From Agapetus fuscipes (taxonomy: Eukaryota; Arthropoda; Insecta; Trichoptera; Glossosomatidae), in contig OX637345.1 in the NCBI GenBank assembly GCA_951799405.1, positions 11,780,001 to 11,844,000 on the forward strand: a stretch of 64,000 nucleotides of DNA, in the 5' to 3' direction. Shown in pieces: positions 49,125 to 59,755 of this stretch (positions are counted from its first letter, which is position 1; each line of letters opens with the position of its first letter). A program made the translations under genes and the position numbers. The notes below the pieces were generated by a model. The model searched no databases and was not told where the DNA came from. It saw nothing but the letters and a program-made list of their open reading frames with translations.

Positions 49125-49567
49125 GTATCTCCATACACTTCCATTGTTCGACCAGTTGTGTTGTACGGATGCGAAGCCTGGAGTCTGACTCAGAAACAAG
49201 AGAAATCTCTTCAGGTCTTTTAGAACAAAATACTTCGTCGGATTCTCGGACCTGTATGGAGGTGAGAAGTGGCGTACCCGGACCAACGCGGAGCTGATGT
49301 CCGTGTTTCAAGATCCAAACGTCGGTAATGAAATCAAGAAGACTCCAGTGGGCCGGACATGTAGCACGTGCAGAGGACTCCAGAATCATCAGAACTGTCT
49401 TGGATGGTGCCCCCTCAGGTGTTAGACCACTCGGACGTCCCGGATGCGGTGGGCAGACAACGTCGAAGCCGACGCCGAGGTTCTGGGAGTGAGGGGACCA
49501 TGGAGGAAAGCAGCACAAGACAGAGAGTCCTGGAGGATTGTGGTGCGGTTCAAGGCTTATGAGCCGA
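49125..49567 (+). pseudogene. LINE-H (RTE-type) RT C-terminal fragment
   Basis: Translation with frame changes gives RPVVLYGCEAWSLTQKQEKS, a stop at 49221, NKILRRILGPVW, LQWAGHVARAEDSRIIRTVL, DGAPSGVRPLGRP and, one frame over, MRWADNVEADAEVLGVRGPW and AAQDRESWRIVVRF. These match the VLYG.E.W / ILRRI / W.GHV.R / GRPR.RW.D / WR.IV order of another RTE-like family, distinct from LINE-A and LINE-B. It is dead through a nonsense codon and at least one frameshift. Confidence 0.8.
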
Positions 49568-49589
49568 AGAAAGTAAAAAGTAAAGTATG

Positions 49590-50000
49590 AGGCTGACCAA
49601 TCGTACTGTAAAAAATGGTTCACTTTGCCAATGTCGTCCCTGTTTCAGGTAAGGTCGGCAAAAGTTGCAGGGTTTATGTTCATTTGAGGTTTGGTTTTAA
49701 TTTGTAAGTACACATTCAGCATTTGTAAGCGTGAACTTATACGTGTCTGTTTGTGGGCATGCGTTTGAATGTTAAATGTTTGCAACTTAGATTATAGATA
49801 GTTTGGTATGAAGCCGACCACCCTGGAGGTCGGAAAAAGTTGTCAGTATTCTGATTTCTGATCATTTGATATTTAAGTAGGTACTTAATTTTATTTTGTT
49901 CACACTCAAAATGTGTAAGCGTGAACTTATACGTGTCTGCTTATGGGTAGGTATGCATTAAATATGAAATTAAAATGTGAACTTATCTTTGCAATTTTGA
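49590..50000 (+). repeat. Two LINE-A 3' ends
   Basis: 49583-49800 is preserved (ATGAGGCTGACCAATCG to TTGCAACTTAGATTATAG). 49803-50000 is an older, gapped copy. Confidence 0.8.
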
Positions 50001-50002
50001 AG

Positions 50003-50485
50003 TCCGGTCGATAGCTCACTTGATAGATTGCTTGAGTTCCATGCAATAGGGCTAGGATTCGATCCACACAAAAGGTTTCAGATTTAATTCAACAGAAAAT
50101 AAAAATAAACTGGTAAGGTTTACTCAGCTTTAACAAGAAATGTGAACCAACCCCGTCGGGAGCTTGGAAACACCCACTTCAAGAGTAATAGTCGGCATTA
50201 ACCCAGCTACCTTAACTGTGAAAATAGAATAAAAATAGAAAGGTCCATCCAGCCTTACAGCAACTGGGTCTCGATTGAGTATTGGCGCTTTGTAGCGACG
50301 ACCAAGCTCGTAAACAACACCTCTGCAGCACTAAAAAAAATGTCATAGACCCCTAGAATCTCTGACATCTTGGGAGTCTCACGCACAGGATTACTTACAA
50401 AAAACAGGTTCTACACGCCATATGCGACCCCCTCAGTGACAACGTGCTAAAAAGTTGCACTGTATGTGCTGAATAGTTGCTCTTT
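50003..50485 (+). mobile_element. SINE-2 split by a SINE-1 with LINE-G tail
   Basis: The SINE-2 head (CCGGTCGATAGCTCACTTGA) and body run to ~50237. A headless SINE-1 with LINE-G-type tail occupies 50238-50403 (AGGTCCATCCAGCCTTACAG to CACGCACAGGATTACTT). SINE-2 then resumes (GGTTCTACACGCCATATGCG to ATGTGCTGAATAGTTGC). Confidence 0.8.
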
Positions 50486-50819
50486 TTTTCAATGTATATA
50501 TTGCCGCTTTTTATTGTATACTACTCCTATGATTTAAATATAGGGTGGTTCACAGTGTATAGTTATTTTTTAAATCATAATAAAAACAACCCCTATTTTT
50601 ACATAATAAAAAAAACACAACAAAAGATCAAAGGCGACATCGCTGGCATTCTTATTTAAAAATAAAATAAAGAAAAACAAGAAAATAGGAATGTATTAAA
50701 AATAATTATTCAATATTCATAAATTCGAAAATAAATATCTATTATCTATACTTTCTGTACTTTTCTATATCTTTACTGTATCTATACTTTTCCGAAATAC
50801 AGACTTTCTGTATTTCGGA
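50486..50819. other. Unassigned AT-rich stretch
   Basis: No gene or repeat recognised. Confidence 0.4.
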
Positions 50820-50962
50820 TTAACAATGAGGTCGGAACATTTTTGAATTTAGAATTTTTTTCTCGGCGAGAAAACGCCAGTCTTGCACGGGACTGTCGTC
50901 TTAAGCAAACAATAACAAAATATTTGTTTGCCTTTTCCCTAGCAACCTGGCCGGGTGACAAC
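50820..50962 (-). repeat. REP-X repeat copy
   Basis: Minus strand: GGTTGCTAGGGAAAAGGCAA, ACAAATATTTTGTTATTG, then AGACGACAGTCCCGTGCAAG and GGCGTTTTCTCGCCGAG (a short hairpin). Confidence 0.6.
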
Positions 50963-51009
50963 ACAAATACTTCTATGCCAATACACGCGCCGCCATCATT
51001 CAGAAATTT

Positions 51010-51280
51010 GTCGGTGTTATGGCCGAGGGGGCCAAGTGGGCTGATCTTTCTAGCGTGTTTGGAATAGAATAACGTTGGTTTGATCCCCGCTTACGGGTCA
51101 TTTGACCATAACTTTGACCCCGGTTCAACAGATGTCATTGTGTAATTATTAATTAATAATTCATTAAAATGAACAAGAATGAATTATTAATTAATGACAT
51201 TAATACTTGTTTCTGGCCAGGCAGAATAGGTTGGTGAATTGCATTCCTCTTCACAAATATATTAAAAAAAAAAAAACGAA
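51010..51280 (+). mobile_element. SINE-3, full length (reference copy)
   Basis: GTCGGTGTTATGGCCGAGGG head with a class II-like A box, GGTTTGATCCCCGC B box, GACCCCGGTTCAACAGATGT, the AT palindrome, GGCCAGGCAGAATAGGTTGG and a poly-A tail at 51266-51277. Confidence 0.9.
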
Positions 51281-51324
51281 TGAGTCGAAACGAACCAAAG
51301 TCGGCATTCGAGGTTTATTTTTGA

Positions 51325-51540
51325 AGTTAATAATCTAAGATTCATGTCCAGAAGCAGACACGTATAAGTTTGCGCTTCCACAATATGTAAAAAAGTGTAC
51401 CTATAAAACAAAAACCCAAACTCCAATGAACATAAGCCCTGCTACTATTGCCGACCTTGTCTGAAACAGTGGTGACATTGGCAAAGTGCACATTTTTTAC
51501 AGTATGAGAGTTCAACGTCACACCCATCTATAAATCCTTA
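51325..51540 (-). repeat. LINE-A 3' end
   Basis: ATAATCTAAGATTCATGTCC to CACCCATCTATAAATCC. The TTGCAAAGATA block is deleted. Confidence 0.8.
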
Positions 51541-52009
51541 TCATATTCGAAAAAAAAACTTTATTTGCTCTATACGGCTCAAATATCGAAATAAATATTA
51601 TTCGAATGTCTAATGATACAAAATACCGAAAATAAATTCGAATATCCTGAATGTATTGATGATAGTTGAAGCATTTTATTTTATTAATTAACGTGAATGA
51701 CTCGACGGTTAAGTCGCATACCTGACAAATCACCTGACACGGGTTCGATTCCCACCTAGGCATCATTTCACTCCATAGAAAATATACAATTTAGCAGGGG
51801 GAACTAAAATGCATGTCGAACAATATATCCCCTCAACGATTTCATGATATAAAAAATATTTTTCCCATTTTTTAAATGTATTTTTAATCAATTCTTGAAT
51901 AAATTACAATCACTATTTACGTGCAGTGGCATACAATACTTTTTCTAGTTTTATTTTGTATTTTACCCAATACAACCCTTCAAACACAAAGCTATTCATT
52001 GCTGCAGGT
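51541..52009 (+). other. Unassigned, with a tRNA-like patch
   Basis: 51695-51765 carries ACTCGACGGTTAAGTCGCAT and a perfect B box (GGGTTCGATTCCCAC), but the acceptor ends do not pair, so a SINE head remnant is likelier than a tRNA gene. 51915-51940 repeats the right end of MITE-P. Confidence 0.4.
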
Positions 52010-52612
52010 CTATAATCTATGATCAAAGTTGCAAAGATACATAAACTGTTAAGATTCAAATTAAATGCATGTCCACAATAAGAAACGTGTAAGTTTGTGC
52101 TTGCACATACCGCATGAGGACTTATAAAATATAAACCCAAATCTCAAATTAATATTGGTAAGCCCTGGAAGTTTTGTCGATCTTGTATTAAACAGGGGTG
52201 ACATTGGTGAAGTGAACCATTTTTTACGGTATGGGTTGTCAGCCTCATTAACCAACTTATTAGTCAAGGAATAGTTTAGTGAAATCGCGTTCCGGTCCAG
52301 TCGATACCTCAGTTGGTAGAGTGTTTGCATTCCCTTCACAGAGCTCGGGTTTGAATACCACCGAGGGTGTCAGAAATGATCTCCCTGACCACCCATACTG
52401 TAAAAATATGGTTCGCTTTGCCAATGTCACCCCTGTTTCAGGGAAGGTCGGCAAGAGTTGAAGGGTTTATGTTCATTTCAGATTGGATATTGTAGGTCCA
52501 CATGCGGCATGTGTTAGCGCGAAATTATGCGTGTCGGATTGTGGGAATTCATTATATGTATATGAATCTCAAGTGATATATATCTTTGCAACTTAGATTT
52601 AGATTAGATTAA
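52010..52612. repeat. LINE-A (-), SINE-2 head (+), LINE-A (+)
   Basis: 52010-52272 is a minus-strand LINE-A end. 52290-52384 is a SINE-2 head and start of body (A box TACCTCAGTTGG, TCGGGTTTGAATACC) that stops at AGAAATGATCTCC. 52384-52612 is a plus-strand LINE-A end lacking its first ~35 bp. Confidence 0.8.
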
Positions 52613-53029
52613 GTTTACTCTGTGAAGGAACTAAATGTGAAAAGAATCTTAATGCTTTTTTTGTGAAATAAATCAACCAAGTTTTTATTAAATTGAACTA
52701 GAAAATCATTAACAATAGATTATTATCCATTCGCCCATACAAATCGCTCCTCCTTCATCGAGTTTAAAAAGTTCTTATTTGCTCAACCTATTTGCTTGCT
52801 TCCGCTGGTCTTCCTTTTTCACTCTCGCCCCACTGGAGCTCTCTGTTTGTTCCTGTCGCCCTTCTTGGACCGGTCAACGTGCACCCGGCCGTCGCAAAAT
52901 TGAACAAATGTTGACTCGAAAAATCGCTCGAATACCTTACCGTTCCAAAACTTGACTTCATGTATTTACATAAAGTTCAATCAGAGGCGAGCATCCCTAA
53001 TAGACAATTTTTGTGACAGTTTAGTCTTC
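52613..53029. other. Unassigned stretch
   Basis: No feature recognised. Confidence 0.4.
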
Positions 53030-53170
53030 AGACAAGTGGTTAACGCTACCGACTCGTAATCAGAAGGTCGTGAGTTTGATTTCCGGTGGAGCACATATAT
53101 GTTCTTCACTGGGTTGAAAAATTCAAATGACATTACCACAGCCCAGTCAACAAAGGTTCTTTCTTATCAA
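53030..53170 (+). mobile_element. SINE-1, old 5' half
   Basis: GTCTTCAGACAAGTGGTTAA, GACTCGTAATCAGAAGGTCG, a mutated B box GAGTTTGATTTCCGG, GTTCTTCACTGGGTTGAAAA and ACCACAGCCCAGTCAACAAA. Confidence 0.65.
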
Positions 53171-53254
53171 GTTAAATACCTTATATGTACAAATGTAATA
53201 TAAAGAGGTGTTTTTTATGAAAAAATAATTTATTTATTTATTTTATTATATGAC

Positions 53255-53610
53255 GAGGAATGATTTTGTAAGAGAAGAATGTGGTGCAAGAGAAAGTGTG
53301 AAAGTGAAGATTAAAAGAAGTTTGTTAAGATGGTTTGGGCATATGGAGAGAATGAATGAGGAAAGACTGACGAAGAAAGTATATTAATTAAAAAATAAGA
53401 AAGTATATGTTGGTAGAATAGATGGATGTCGTGTTAGAGGAAGACCGAGAAAGGTATGGATGGACCAAATATCCGAAATTACGAATGAATGGAATATCCA
53501 GAGTCATAATAAAAGAAGAGCCTGTATGAAAAGGTTATGACTCTGGAGGAAATTGAAGAAGTGTGTAAGGACAGAAAGAAATGGCGGTTGATCTGTAATG
53601 TTGGCGGCTA
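53255..53610 (+). pseudogene. LINE-A RT C-terminal frame, interrupted
   Basis: RNDFVREECGARESVKVKIK, then RSLLRWFGHMERMNEERLTK. After KKVY a 24 bp insertion repeats AAGAAAGTATAT and brings in a stop. Downstream VGRIDGCRVRGRPRKVW and MDQISEITNEWNIQSHNKRR follow, and then a one-base loss near 53530 shifts the frame before LICNVGG. This copy is otherwise very similar to 43222-43512. Confidence 0.8.
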
Positions 53611-54050
53611 GGGTTTATTGAAGTGAAAGTTATTTTATGTTTTAGTTTTTGATGTCCATATATATTATTATTTATTGATTTAAAAAATGTAATTTGTCGT
53701 ATATGTTCCTTGACTTATAGGTTGGTGTGCGGCTGACCACCCATGCTGTAAAAATGGTTCACTTTGCCAATGTCACCCCTGTTACAGGGAAGGACGGCAA
53801 GAGTTGCAGAGTGTATGTCCATTTGAGATTTGGTTTTTATGTTGTAGGTTCACTTTGCCAATGTCACCCCTGTTACAGGGAAGGACGGCAAGAGTTGCAG
53901 AGTGTATGTCCATTTGAGATTTGGTTTTTATGTTGTAGGCTCACATGAGGTATGTGCAAGCGCGAACTTGTACATGTCTGGTTGTGGGAATGCATGTAAT
54001 GTGAATCTCCAATGTAACATATCTTTGCAACTTAGATTAGATTAGATTAG
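53611..54050 (+). repeat. LINE-A 3' UTR with a 91 bp tandem duplication
   Basis: The standard 3' segment ends TTAGATTAGATTAGATTAGA. The block from GTTCACTTTGCCAATG to TTTTTATGTTGTAG occurs twice in a row (53757-53847 and 53848-53938) with no difference that I can see. Confidence 0.92.
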
Positions 54051-54300
54051 ACGTCTGGCTGGGAGTTATTTTGATCTTTTGATTTTATTATTTAGTTTTT
54101 TGGTAGTAACTTTGTGAAAGAGGATTTTTTTAGGATAAAAAAACAATTTGTTGTTATTTGTTATTGTCCATGCAGCCTTGGAAAATTAGCGCTTTCTTTA
54201 GCGACAACAAGGCTCTCAGAAGGCTCGAGTTGGTCATTTACATAAAAACAACGCGTGCAAAAGAAATCATCCTAAAATTTATTTTTCAATCATTAACGAT
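54051..54300 (+). mobile_element. SINE-1 3' fragment in unassigned DNA
   Basis: 54172-54300: GCAGCCTTGGAAAATTAGCG, CTTTAGCGACAACAAGGCTC and the tail region AACAACGCGTGCAAAAGAAA. Heavily diverged. Confidence 0.55.
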
Positions 54301-54312
54301 TTTTCCTTTACT

Positions 54313-55012
54313 AATAGGTTGGTATGAATCTGACTTCACATACTGTAAAAATTGCTTCGCTTTTGTCAATGTCACACCTGATTAAAAGAAAGTCGTCAAG
54401 AGTTGCGAGGCCTATGTTTATTTAAAGTTTGGGTGTAAGCCTGACACGTGTTTGCTTGTGGGCGTGTCTTAAATATGAATTCCAAATGAAGTTATTACAT
54501 TTCTTGACTTATAGGTTGGTATGAGGCTAACCAGAGTTCACTTTGTCAATATCACCCCTCTTTCATGACAGGTCGGCAAGAGCTGCAGGGCTCATGTTGA
54601 TTTGAGATTTTGTTTTTACGAGTATGTTTTAAGTTCACATGCGGCATGTGCAAGCTCGAACTAATACGTGTCTGCTTATGGGATTGCATTTAATATGAAT
54701 CTTAAATGTTATTTATATTTGCAACTTAGATTCTAGATTATAGATATAGACATTATGTTATGCGGCTGACCACCCATACTGTAAAAAAAATTGGTTCACT
54801 TTGCCAATGTCACCCCTGTTTCAGGGAAGGACGGCAAGAGTTGCAAGGCTTATGTTCATTTGAGATTGGGTTTCTATATTGTAGGTCCACATGCGGCATG
54901 TGTTAGCGCGAAATTATACATATCTGCTTGTGGGAATGCATTTAATATAAATCTTAAATGATATACATCTTTGCAGCTTAGATTAGATTAGATTAGACAT
55001 CATTGCAATATA
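54313..55012 (+). repeat. Three LINE-A 3' ends in a row
   Basis: 54313-54495 (old), 54505-54752 (ATTTCTTGACTTATAGGTTG to CTAGATTATAGATATAG) and 54757-55000 (GCGGCTGACCACCCATACTG to TTAGATTAGATTAGA). All are in the same direction. The second and third meet at the tail of the second. Confidence 0.85.
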
Positions 55013-55526
55013 GATTATTGGTAGATTGAAGCGATTAAAAGGGGTAACATTTTTTTTACCAATAAGGAGGTCAATCGCACGCCAACCCTAATAAAGCAAT
55101 GTAATAACGGTTTAAACCTTGATTACAGAGTTAAGGTAATAAATAACGATTTTAATGGCGATAGGGAAAGTGGTTGGGGGGGAGAGAAATGTGAGGTAAA
55201 AAAATACACGAAAGAGGTAGGCCTCAAGGAAATTGAGTGAAATCAGTCATTCAGTTCGTAGTCTAGTGGTTAAAGCCTCAGACTTTATGCAGGAAGGCAG
55301 TGGGTGCGATTCCCGAAAAAAAACAAGAAAAATCTACCATGCGTTAATAATCAATCTGCTTTTATCAAAGAACGGTCAACAAGGGTTTATCCAGACTTCT
55401 AGCAATTTTGGTCTTGTTTGAGAATTAACATTATCAATAGCTACGAACAAGCTTGCAGGGGGCTCTTGACTACGTATAATTTATAATCTAAGCAGTTGAA
55501 TGTAAACAAATAATCAAGATCTATGT
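55013..55526 (+). mobile_element. SINE-1, old copy, in mostly unassigned DNA
   Basis: 55252-55480: TTCGTAGTCTAGTGGTTAAA head, GGGTGCGATTCCCG in place of the B box, TTTATCAAAGAACGGTCAAC, TTGTTTGAGAATTAACATTA and AAGCTTGCAGGGGGCTCTTG. A short minus-strand LINE-A piece lies at 55050-55100. Confidence 0.6.
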
Positions 55527-55757
55527 TCCTTGACTGATAGGTTGGTACGAAGCTGACCCCCACGCTGTAAAAACTTTAATCACTTTTGCCAATGCCACCC
55601 CGTTTAAGGTCAGGGCGGCAGGAGTTACACGGTTTGTTATTTTTTTGTAAATACAGATGCGGCATGTGTAACCGTGAACCTGCAGGTGTTTGCTTGTGTG
55701 CGTGCATGAAATATAAGCCTTAATTGTCAATGTATATTTTCAACATTTATAAAAGAT
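55527..55757 (+). repeat. LINE-A 3' end
   Basis: TTCCTTGACTGATAGGTTGG to TTTTCAACATTTATAAAAG. The tail is worn. Confidence 0.8.
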
Positions 55758-56209
55758 GGAAATCGAACCCAACAGGTTTATATCACGTGTCGTATTGGCA
55801 GCGTTAGCTAGTTAGATCGAACTATTTACTTCATTTGAGTCATGGGCACGCCATTGACCTAGAAATTATTGTTTTGTCGTGCCGTTGTTTTTTCTTCACG
55901 GACAGGCCTTACGCCACTTGAGAAAAAATAAAGCTTTGTATGAGCGTCCATGTGCTGTGGGTCCTTCTGACACATACATACAGGAGGGGTATGAGGAGGG
56001 TTTGAGCGCTCACAGTGTCGTTTTCTCACTACAATAGGGTAATTGCAGTGGTGGGGAAAATGGTTTAAAATACTATGGTTGTGTGAGTACATTTCAAGGA
56101 TCACAACCATATTTTTTTTAATTAGTAAAAATAAAGCTATCATTGACAATTTTCAAAAATGAAATGCCGAGAATTTGAATCCCGCCAAAACGCAGCGGGG
56201 CCGGCAAGC
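55758..56209. other. Unassigned stretch
   Basis: No feature recognised. Confidence 0.4.
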
Positions 56210-56303
56210 AACGCTGTGACGTCAAAATGACGTAGATGGATCCGTTGGCCTTCGAAGGCCTAACGGTACTCTCCATAGATCTGAAGATCCATCGACGTCA
56301 CAT
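56210..56303. repeat. Short foldback with nested palindrome
   Basis: GTGACGTC and GATGGATC on the left match GATCCATC and GACGTCAC on the right. In between is the near-perfect palindrome TTGGCCTTCGAAGGCCTAA. Possibly a small MITE; no second copy seen. Confidence 0.65.
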
Positions 56304-56761
56304 CCGCCTAAATGAAAAAAAAATCCTGTTTTACTTGAAATCGAAAATGCGCGAATTTTAAAGAGCTATAATTTAAAAAAATACGCCAGTTTTTTTTTTT
56401 AAAAACGCAGATGCATTTTTTAAAATGTAGTCTATCATTTTATGAAATAGAAAATAAAATGTGAAATTACCCTATTCTAACCTATCACCTTAACTTTCAG
56501 AGCTAAGACGCAGAAGTCTCCATATAGTGAGTGGTCCACCCTTGCATTTGACCCCCTATTCCTCCCACGACCCTCTTATTTGCCGATGCAGGATAGGCTG
56601 TCTCCACCCTCCGTCTATCAGGAGCAGAGCGCATATGGAAGCTTTGAAGTGCCGCCCTCCACTGTATTATTAAAACATTATTACTAATGCATCCCAAAAC
56701 ATATTCTGTACATCTCAATCGACTGGGGGAGGCCATGGTCTAACAGTGGACACATCCATAA
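56304..56761 (+). repeat. Mostly unassigned; RTE-like 3' end at right border
   Basis: 56715-56760 (CAATCGACTGGGGGAGGCCA, TGGTCTAACAGTGGACAC) resembles the common GGAGGCC...CAGTGGAC end of lepidopteran RTE elements. The rest is not recognised. Confidence 0.45.
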
Positions 56762-57000
56762 TCAAAGTTGCAAAGATATATTACATTAAGAATTCATTTG
56801 AATGCAATCCTACAAGCAGACACGTATAAGTTGGCATGTGGACCTCCCAACATAAAAACCCATTCTCAAATGAACATTGGCCCTGCAACTTTTGCCGACC
56901 TTTCCTGAAACAGGGGTGACATAGGCAGAGTGAACCATTTTTACGGTATGAGTGGTCAGCTTCATAGACATATGAAAGCAGGGCTTATGTTCTTTTAAAA
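56762..57000 (-). repeat. LINE-A 3' end
   Basis: AATCAAAGTTGCAAAGATAT to GAGTGGTCAGCTTCATAGAC, then a scrap of another copy. Confidence 0.85.
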
Positions 57001-57025
57001 TTGGTTTTTAATTTTGTAATTTTGT

Positions 57026-57235
57026 ATGTGAGTGAGTCTATCATGGCTCATTCTGGAGACATGGTCTCTCATCTTACTATGCCCTCTATTTCACAGACTT
57101 TTATGTGGTCTTCCAGCTGGACGTTGCCCAATTTTCATCTCATAAGCTACGGTGTGAGTGAGTCTATCATGGCTCCTTCTGGAGACATGGTCTCTCATCT
57201 TACTATGTCCGCTATTTCACAGACTTTTTCTACAT
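57026..57235 (-). repeat. 126 bp tandem repeat, coding-like (inverse of 42350)
   Basis: The repeat is the reverse complement of 42350-42565. On the minus strand it gives IGQRPAGRPHKSL then a TGA where the other locus has Trp. The plus strand is open across both units (GVSESIMAHSGDMVSHLTM). Probably a duplicated RTE C-terminal segment. Confidence 0.6.
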
Positions 57236-57573
57236 TTAAGAAAAGTTTTGACGCAATAAACTGCTTTCGGAAATTGGAAAAAATTACCCCATTTTGATTA
57301 AATCTTTCCCTGTAATTTCATCGCGTGGGTTTTTGACAAAATTTAATACGTTCTGGGGATTTACGAGCATTTTAATCATTTACGATAAAAAATATAAAAT
57401 GCAGGTGACAACTTTTTGGGGTGTGATTTTGATAACATAATTTAATTCGAAAACATAAACATTTTTATTCTAAATATCTTTAAGCACGCCATACTTCATT
57501 TCGTTCTTTTTCTTATAATCAAAGATGAAAATAAGATAATATTTATTATATTGACTAATAATTTGGTATGACG
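57236..57573. other. Unassigned AT-rich stretch
   Basis: No feature recognised. Confidence 0.4.
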
Positions 57574-57770
57574 AGTTCCTTGACTTATAGGTTGGTATGA
57601 GGCTGACCACCTATACTGTAAACAAAATGGTTCACTTTGCCAATGTCAGAGAAAAGTGACAAAAGTTGCAGAATACGTCTGTTTTCGACGACACGGATTT
57701 TTGTGAATTTGCAGTATGTCAAAGCGCGAAGCTACACGCGCTTTCTAGCATTTACTTTGCTGTCATGAAA
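57574..57770 (+). repeat. LINE-A 3' end, gapped
   Basis: TTCCTTGACTTATAGGTTGG is exact at the start, but the CCCTG/CAGGG hairpin is deleted and the end stops near the CTTTCTAGCATTTA region. Confidence 0.75.
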
Positions 57771-57833
57771 AATTGTATACCAACTCAATAGAAACAAACA
57801 TATTTCAGAGGAGAACAAACAACAGGGTTATTC

Positions 57834-57943
57834 ACAACACATTTGATCCGTAGCTGGTCCAAAGATTATCGTTTTTTTTTTTTGATGGAAAATTCACGTT
57901 AGGTGGCGGCTGTGCCATGCATTTGCTGTGTGTGAATAACATC
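57834..57943 (+). mobile_element. MITE-E
   Basis: GGGTTATTCACAACACATTT at the left and GCTGTGTGTGAATAACATC at the right. Internal GATCCGTAGCTGGTCC and GAAAATTCACGTTAGG match 12990-13106. Confidence 0.75.
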
Positions 57944-58437
57944 AATATTAATCATTTTACTTTTTGACAAAATGAAAAATATCAACGCTACACTTAAAAT
58001 GTAGTAATCTGCAATATCATCGATATGAATATGAATGCACTGCCCCCTCTTTAGATGTGAAATCTCCAATATAATGTTCGGGTCCATTCAGCCTCCCTCT
58101 CATTGAGATGTTATCTTTTGCTTTTGTCAGGGGTGAGTTTTTATCTGATCGCCCTGTGTGTGCGGGTGCGACAGGGACAGCGCTATAGGAGGAAGAGAGC
58201 GCGACACACACTAAAGTATAGGAGGGTCACAAACAAACTTAGTGTATTATTATTTTTTTGTTAATAATATGACAGATTGAAAGCTTTTAGCCTGTGTGCT
58301 GATTAAGATATGAGCATAATTATTTTAAAATATAAATCAAGTACTAAAATGATATAGCTTGACCCCGTAGTCTATATAAAAATTTCGTACGCTTTTAAAA
58401 AACATAAAAATCAATATTTTGGTCTTTCTTTTTTGGT
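57944..58437. other. Unassigned stretch
   Basis: Includes a GC-richer patch at 58140-58210. No gene recognised. Confidence 0.4.
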
Positions 58438-58690
58438 GGTTTCCCAGCCACCGAGAGGACTGGCACTCATTTCTTGTGAAGGCTCAGAAAACATTGCCGG
58501 TATTTAATTTTGGGTTTGAAAATAAACACCGAAACGGGAAATCGAACACACACGGTGGGATTCAAGCCCGAGCTCTCAGCAAAGAATGCAAGCACTCTAC
58601 CGATTGAGCTATCGACAATCTACCAACCAACAACAAAATGTTTGTTTGCCTTCTTCCTCGCATCCCGGGCGTGTTAAGTCGCAATTTTGT
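58438..58690 (-). mobile_element. SINE-2 5' two thirds, then REP-X core
   Basis: 58438-58615 is a minus-strand SINE-2 (TTCCCAGCCACCGAGAGGAC to CTCTACCGATTGAGCTATCG). 58620-58690 is a REP-X core (ACAAAATGTTTGTTTGCCTT, CGCATCCCGGGCGTG). A REP-X core also lies directly beside a tRNA-like SINE head at 50962/51010. Confidence 0.7.
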
Positions 58691-58756
58691 CAATGTAAAT
58701 TCATGGGCTGAGTCTACAAAACACCTAGATAAATAAGTCTCGAATCGACACAATAT

Positions 58757-59176
58757 GTGATAGCCTCGGGGATAATGTAAGCTATAAGTTACACTATATG
58801 TGTAGCTTAGCTGCGTTACTGGCTTTGGTTTTCTACAATTTATATGTAAGCAATGCTCACATGAGCGTCTGCCACCCCTAGAAGTGGCTGACCCCTACAC
58901 GGGATATTTAAGCTTATTTGTAGTGAAACGAGTTCATTTCTGGATAATTATGATCCACGTTAGGGAAGCCATAATCCTGTTATCGCCGAATCTGTCACAA
59001 TACCATAAAGAGCGTGCTTAGGAGAGCACTGGGGACGCACCTTTTTAGCTGAACATTCAATGCATAACCCAAATTAATGCAAACGCAACTAAGCTACACA
59101 TATAGTGTAACTTCTTGCCTGCATTATCTCCAAAGGCGTCGCATGTGGCGATTCGGGACCTATTTATTTTGACAGG
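58757..59176. mobile_element. Two SINE-2 tails facing each other
   Basis: 58757-58817 (plus) and 59081-59176 (minus) carry the ACACTATATGTGTAGCTTAG end. The 260 bp between them is unassigned. Confidence 0.7.
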
Positions 59177-59189
59177 TGACATTTATTTT

Positions 59190-59700
59190 GACAAAACCGG
59201 TCCGTAGTCCAGTGGTACACTTCGGACTTGTAAATGGAAGGTTGTGGGTTCGAATCCCGGCGGAGCAAAATAAACATGCAATTTATATTTTCAAGTATGC
59301 TCTTCGCTGGGTTTAAAAATTCATAAACCTTTACCAAAAAGCGGTCATCGGACAATTTACGAGCTTGGTCACCGCTACAAAGCGCCAATTCTCAAACAAG
59401 ACCAAATTGCTGTAAGATTTTTAATCCGGTTTTATTCAAAACCAACATCAATCGCCACTTCCTTGCAGCGCCTCACGACGGAAGCAACAACACAAGCAAC
59501 ATCTCTGCGGCACTCTTTTCCTGGGTGACAAAGACTCCCGAGACTTTCAAGAATTGGGAAGCCTTCCGCACAGGATTCCTCAAAAAAATTAAAATAAGAG
59601 ACTGGATGGACCTTTGGTGGCCGGCCTTTGGTAAAGGTGTATGAATTATTTACTTTGTTTCAACCCAGCGAAGAGCAAATTTAAAAATATAAATGGCCAT
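59190..59700. mobile_element. Inverted SINE-1 pair with LINE-G insert
   Basis: 59190-59345 is a plus-strand SINE-1 head and body start. 59352-59416 and 59596-59700 are the two parts of a minus-strand SINE-1 body. Between them a LINE-G tail (59417-59590) reads NPVLFKTNINRHFLAAPHDG-like residues and ends CCGCACAGGATTCCTC plus A-rich. AAGA on the left and AAGAG on the right may be the remains of a target duplication. Confidence 0.75.
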
Positions 59701-59755
59701 TCCCAAATTTACAAATCCACAAAACAATGGAATCTCATTTATAAAAAAAAGGCAG

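Noticed and set aside
51695..51765. Possible tRNA gene
   Set aside because: The B box is perfect, but acceptor ends do not pair and the anticodon arm is poor, so a SINE head remnant is more likely.
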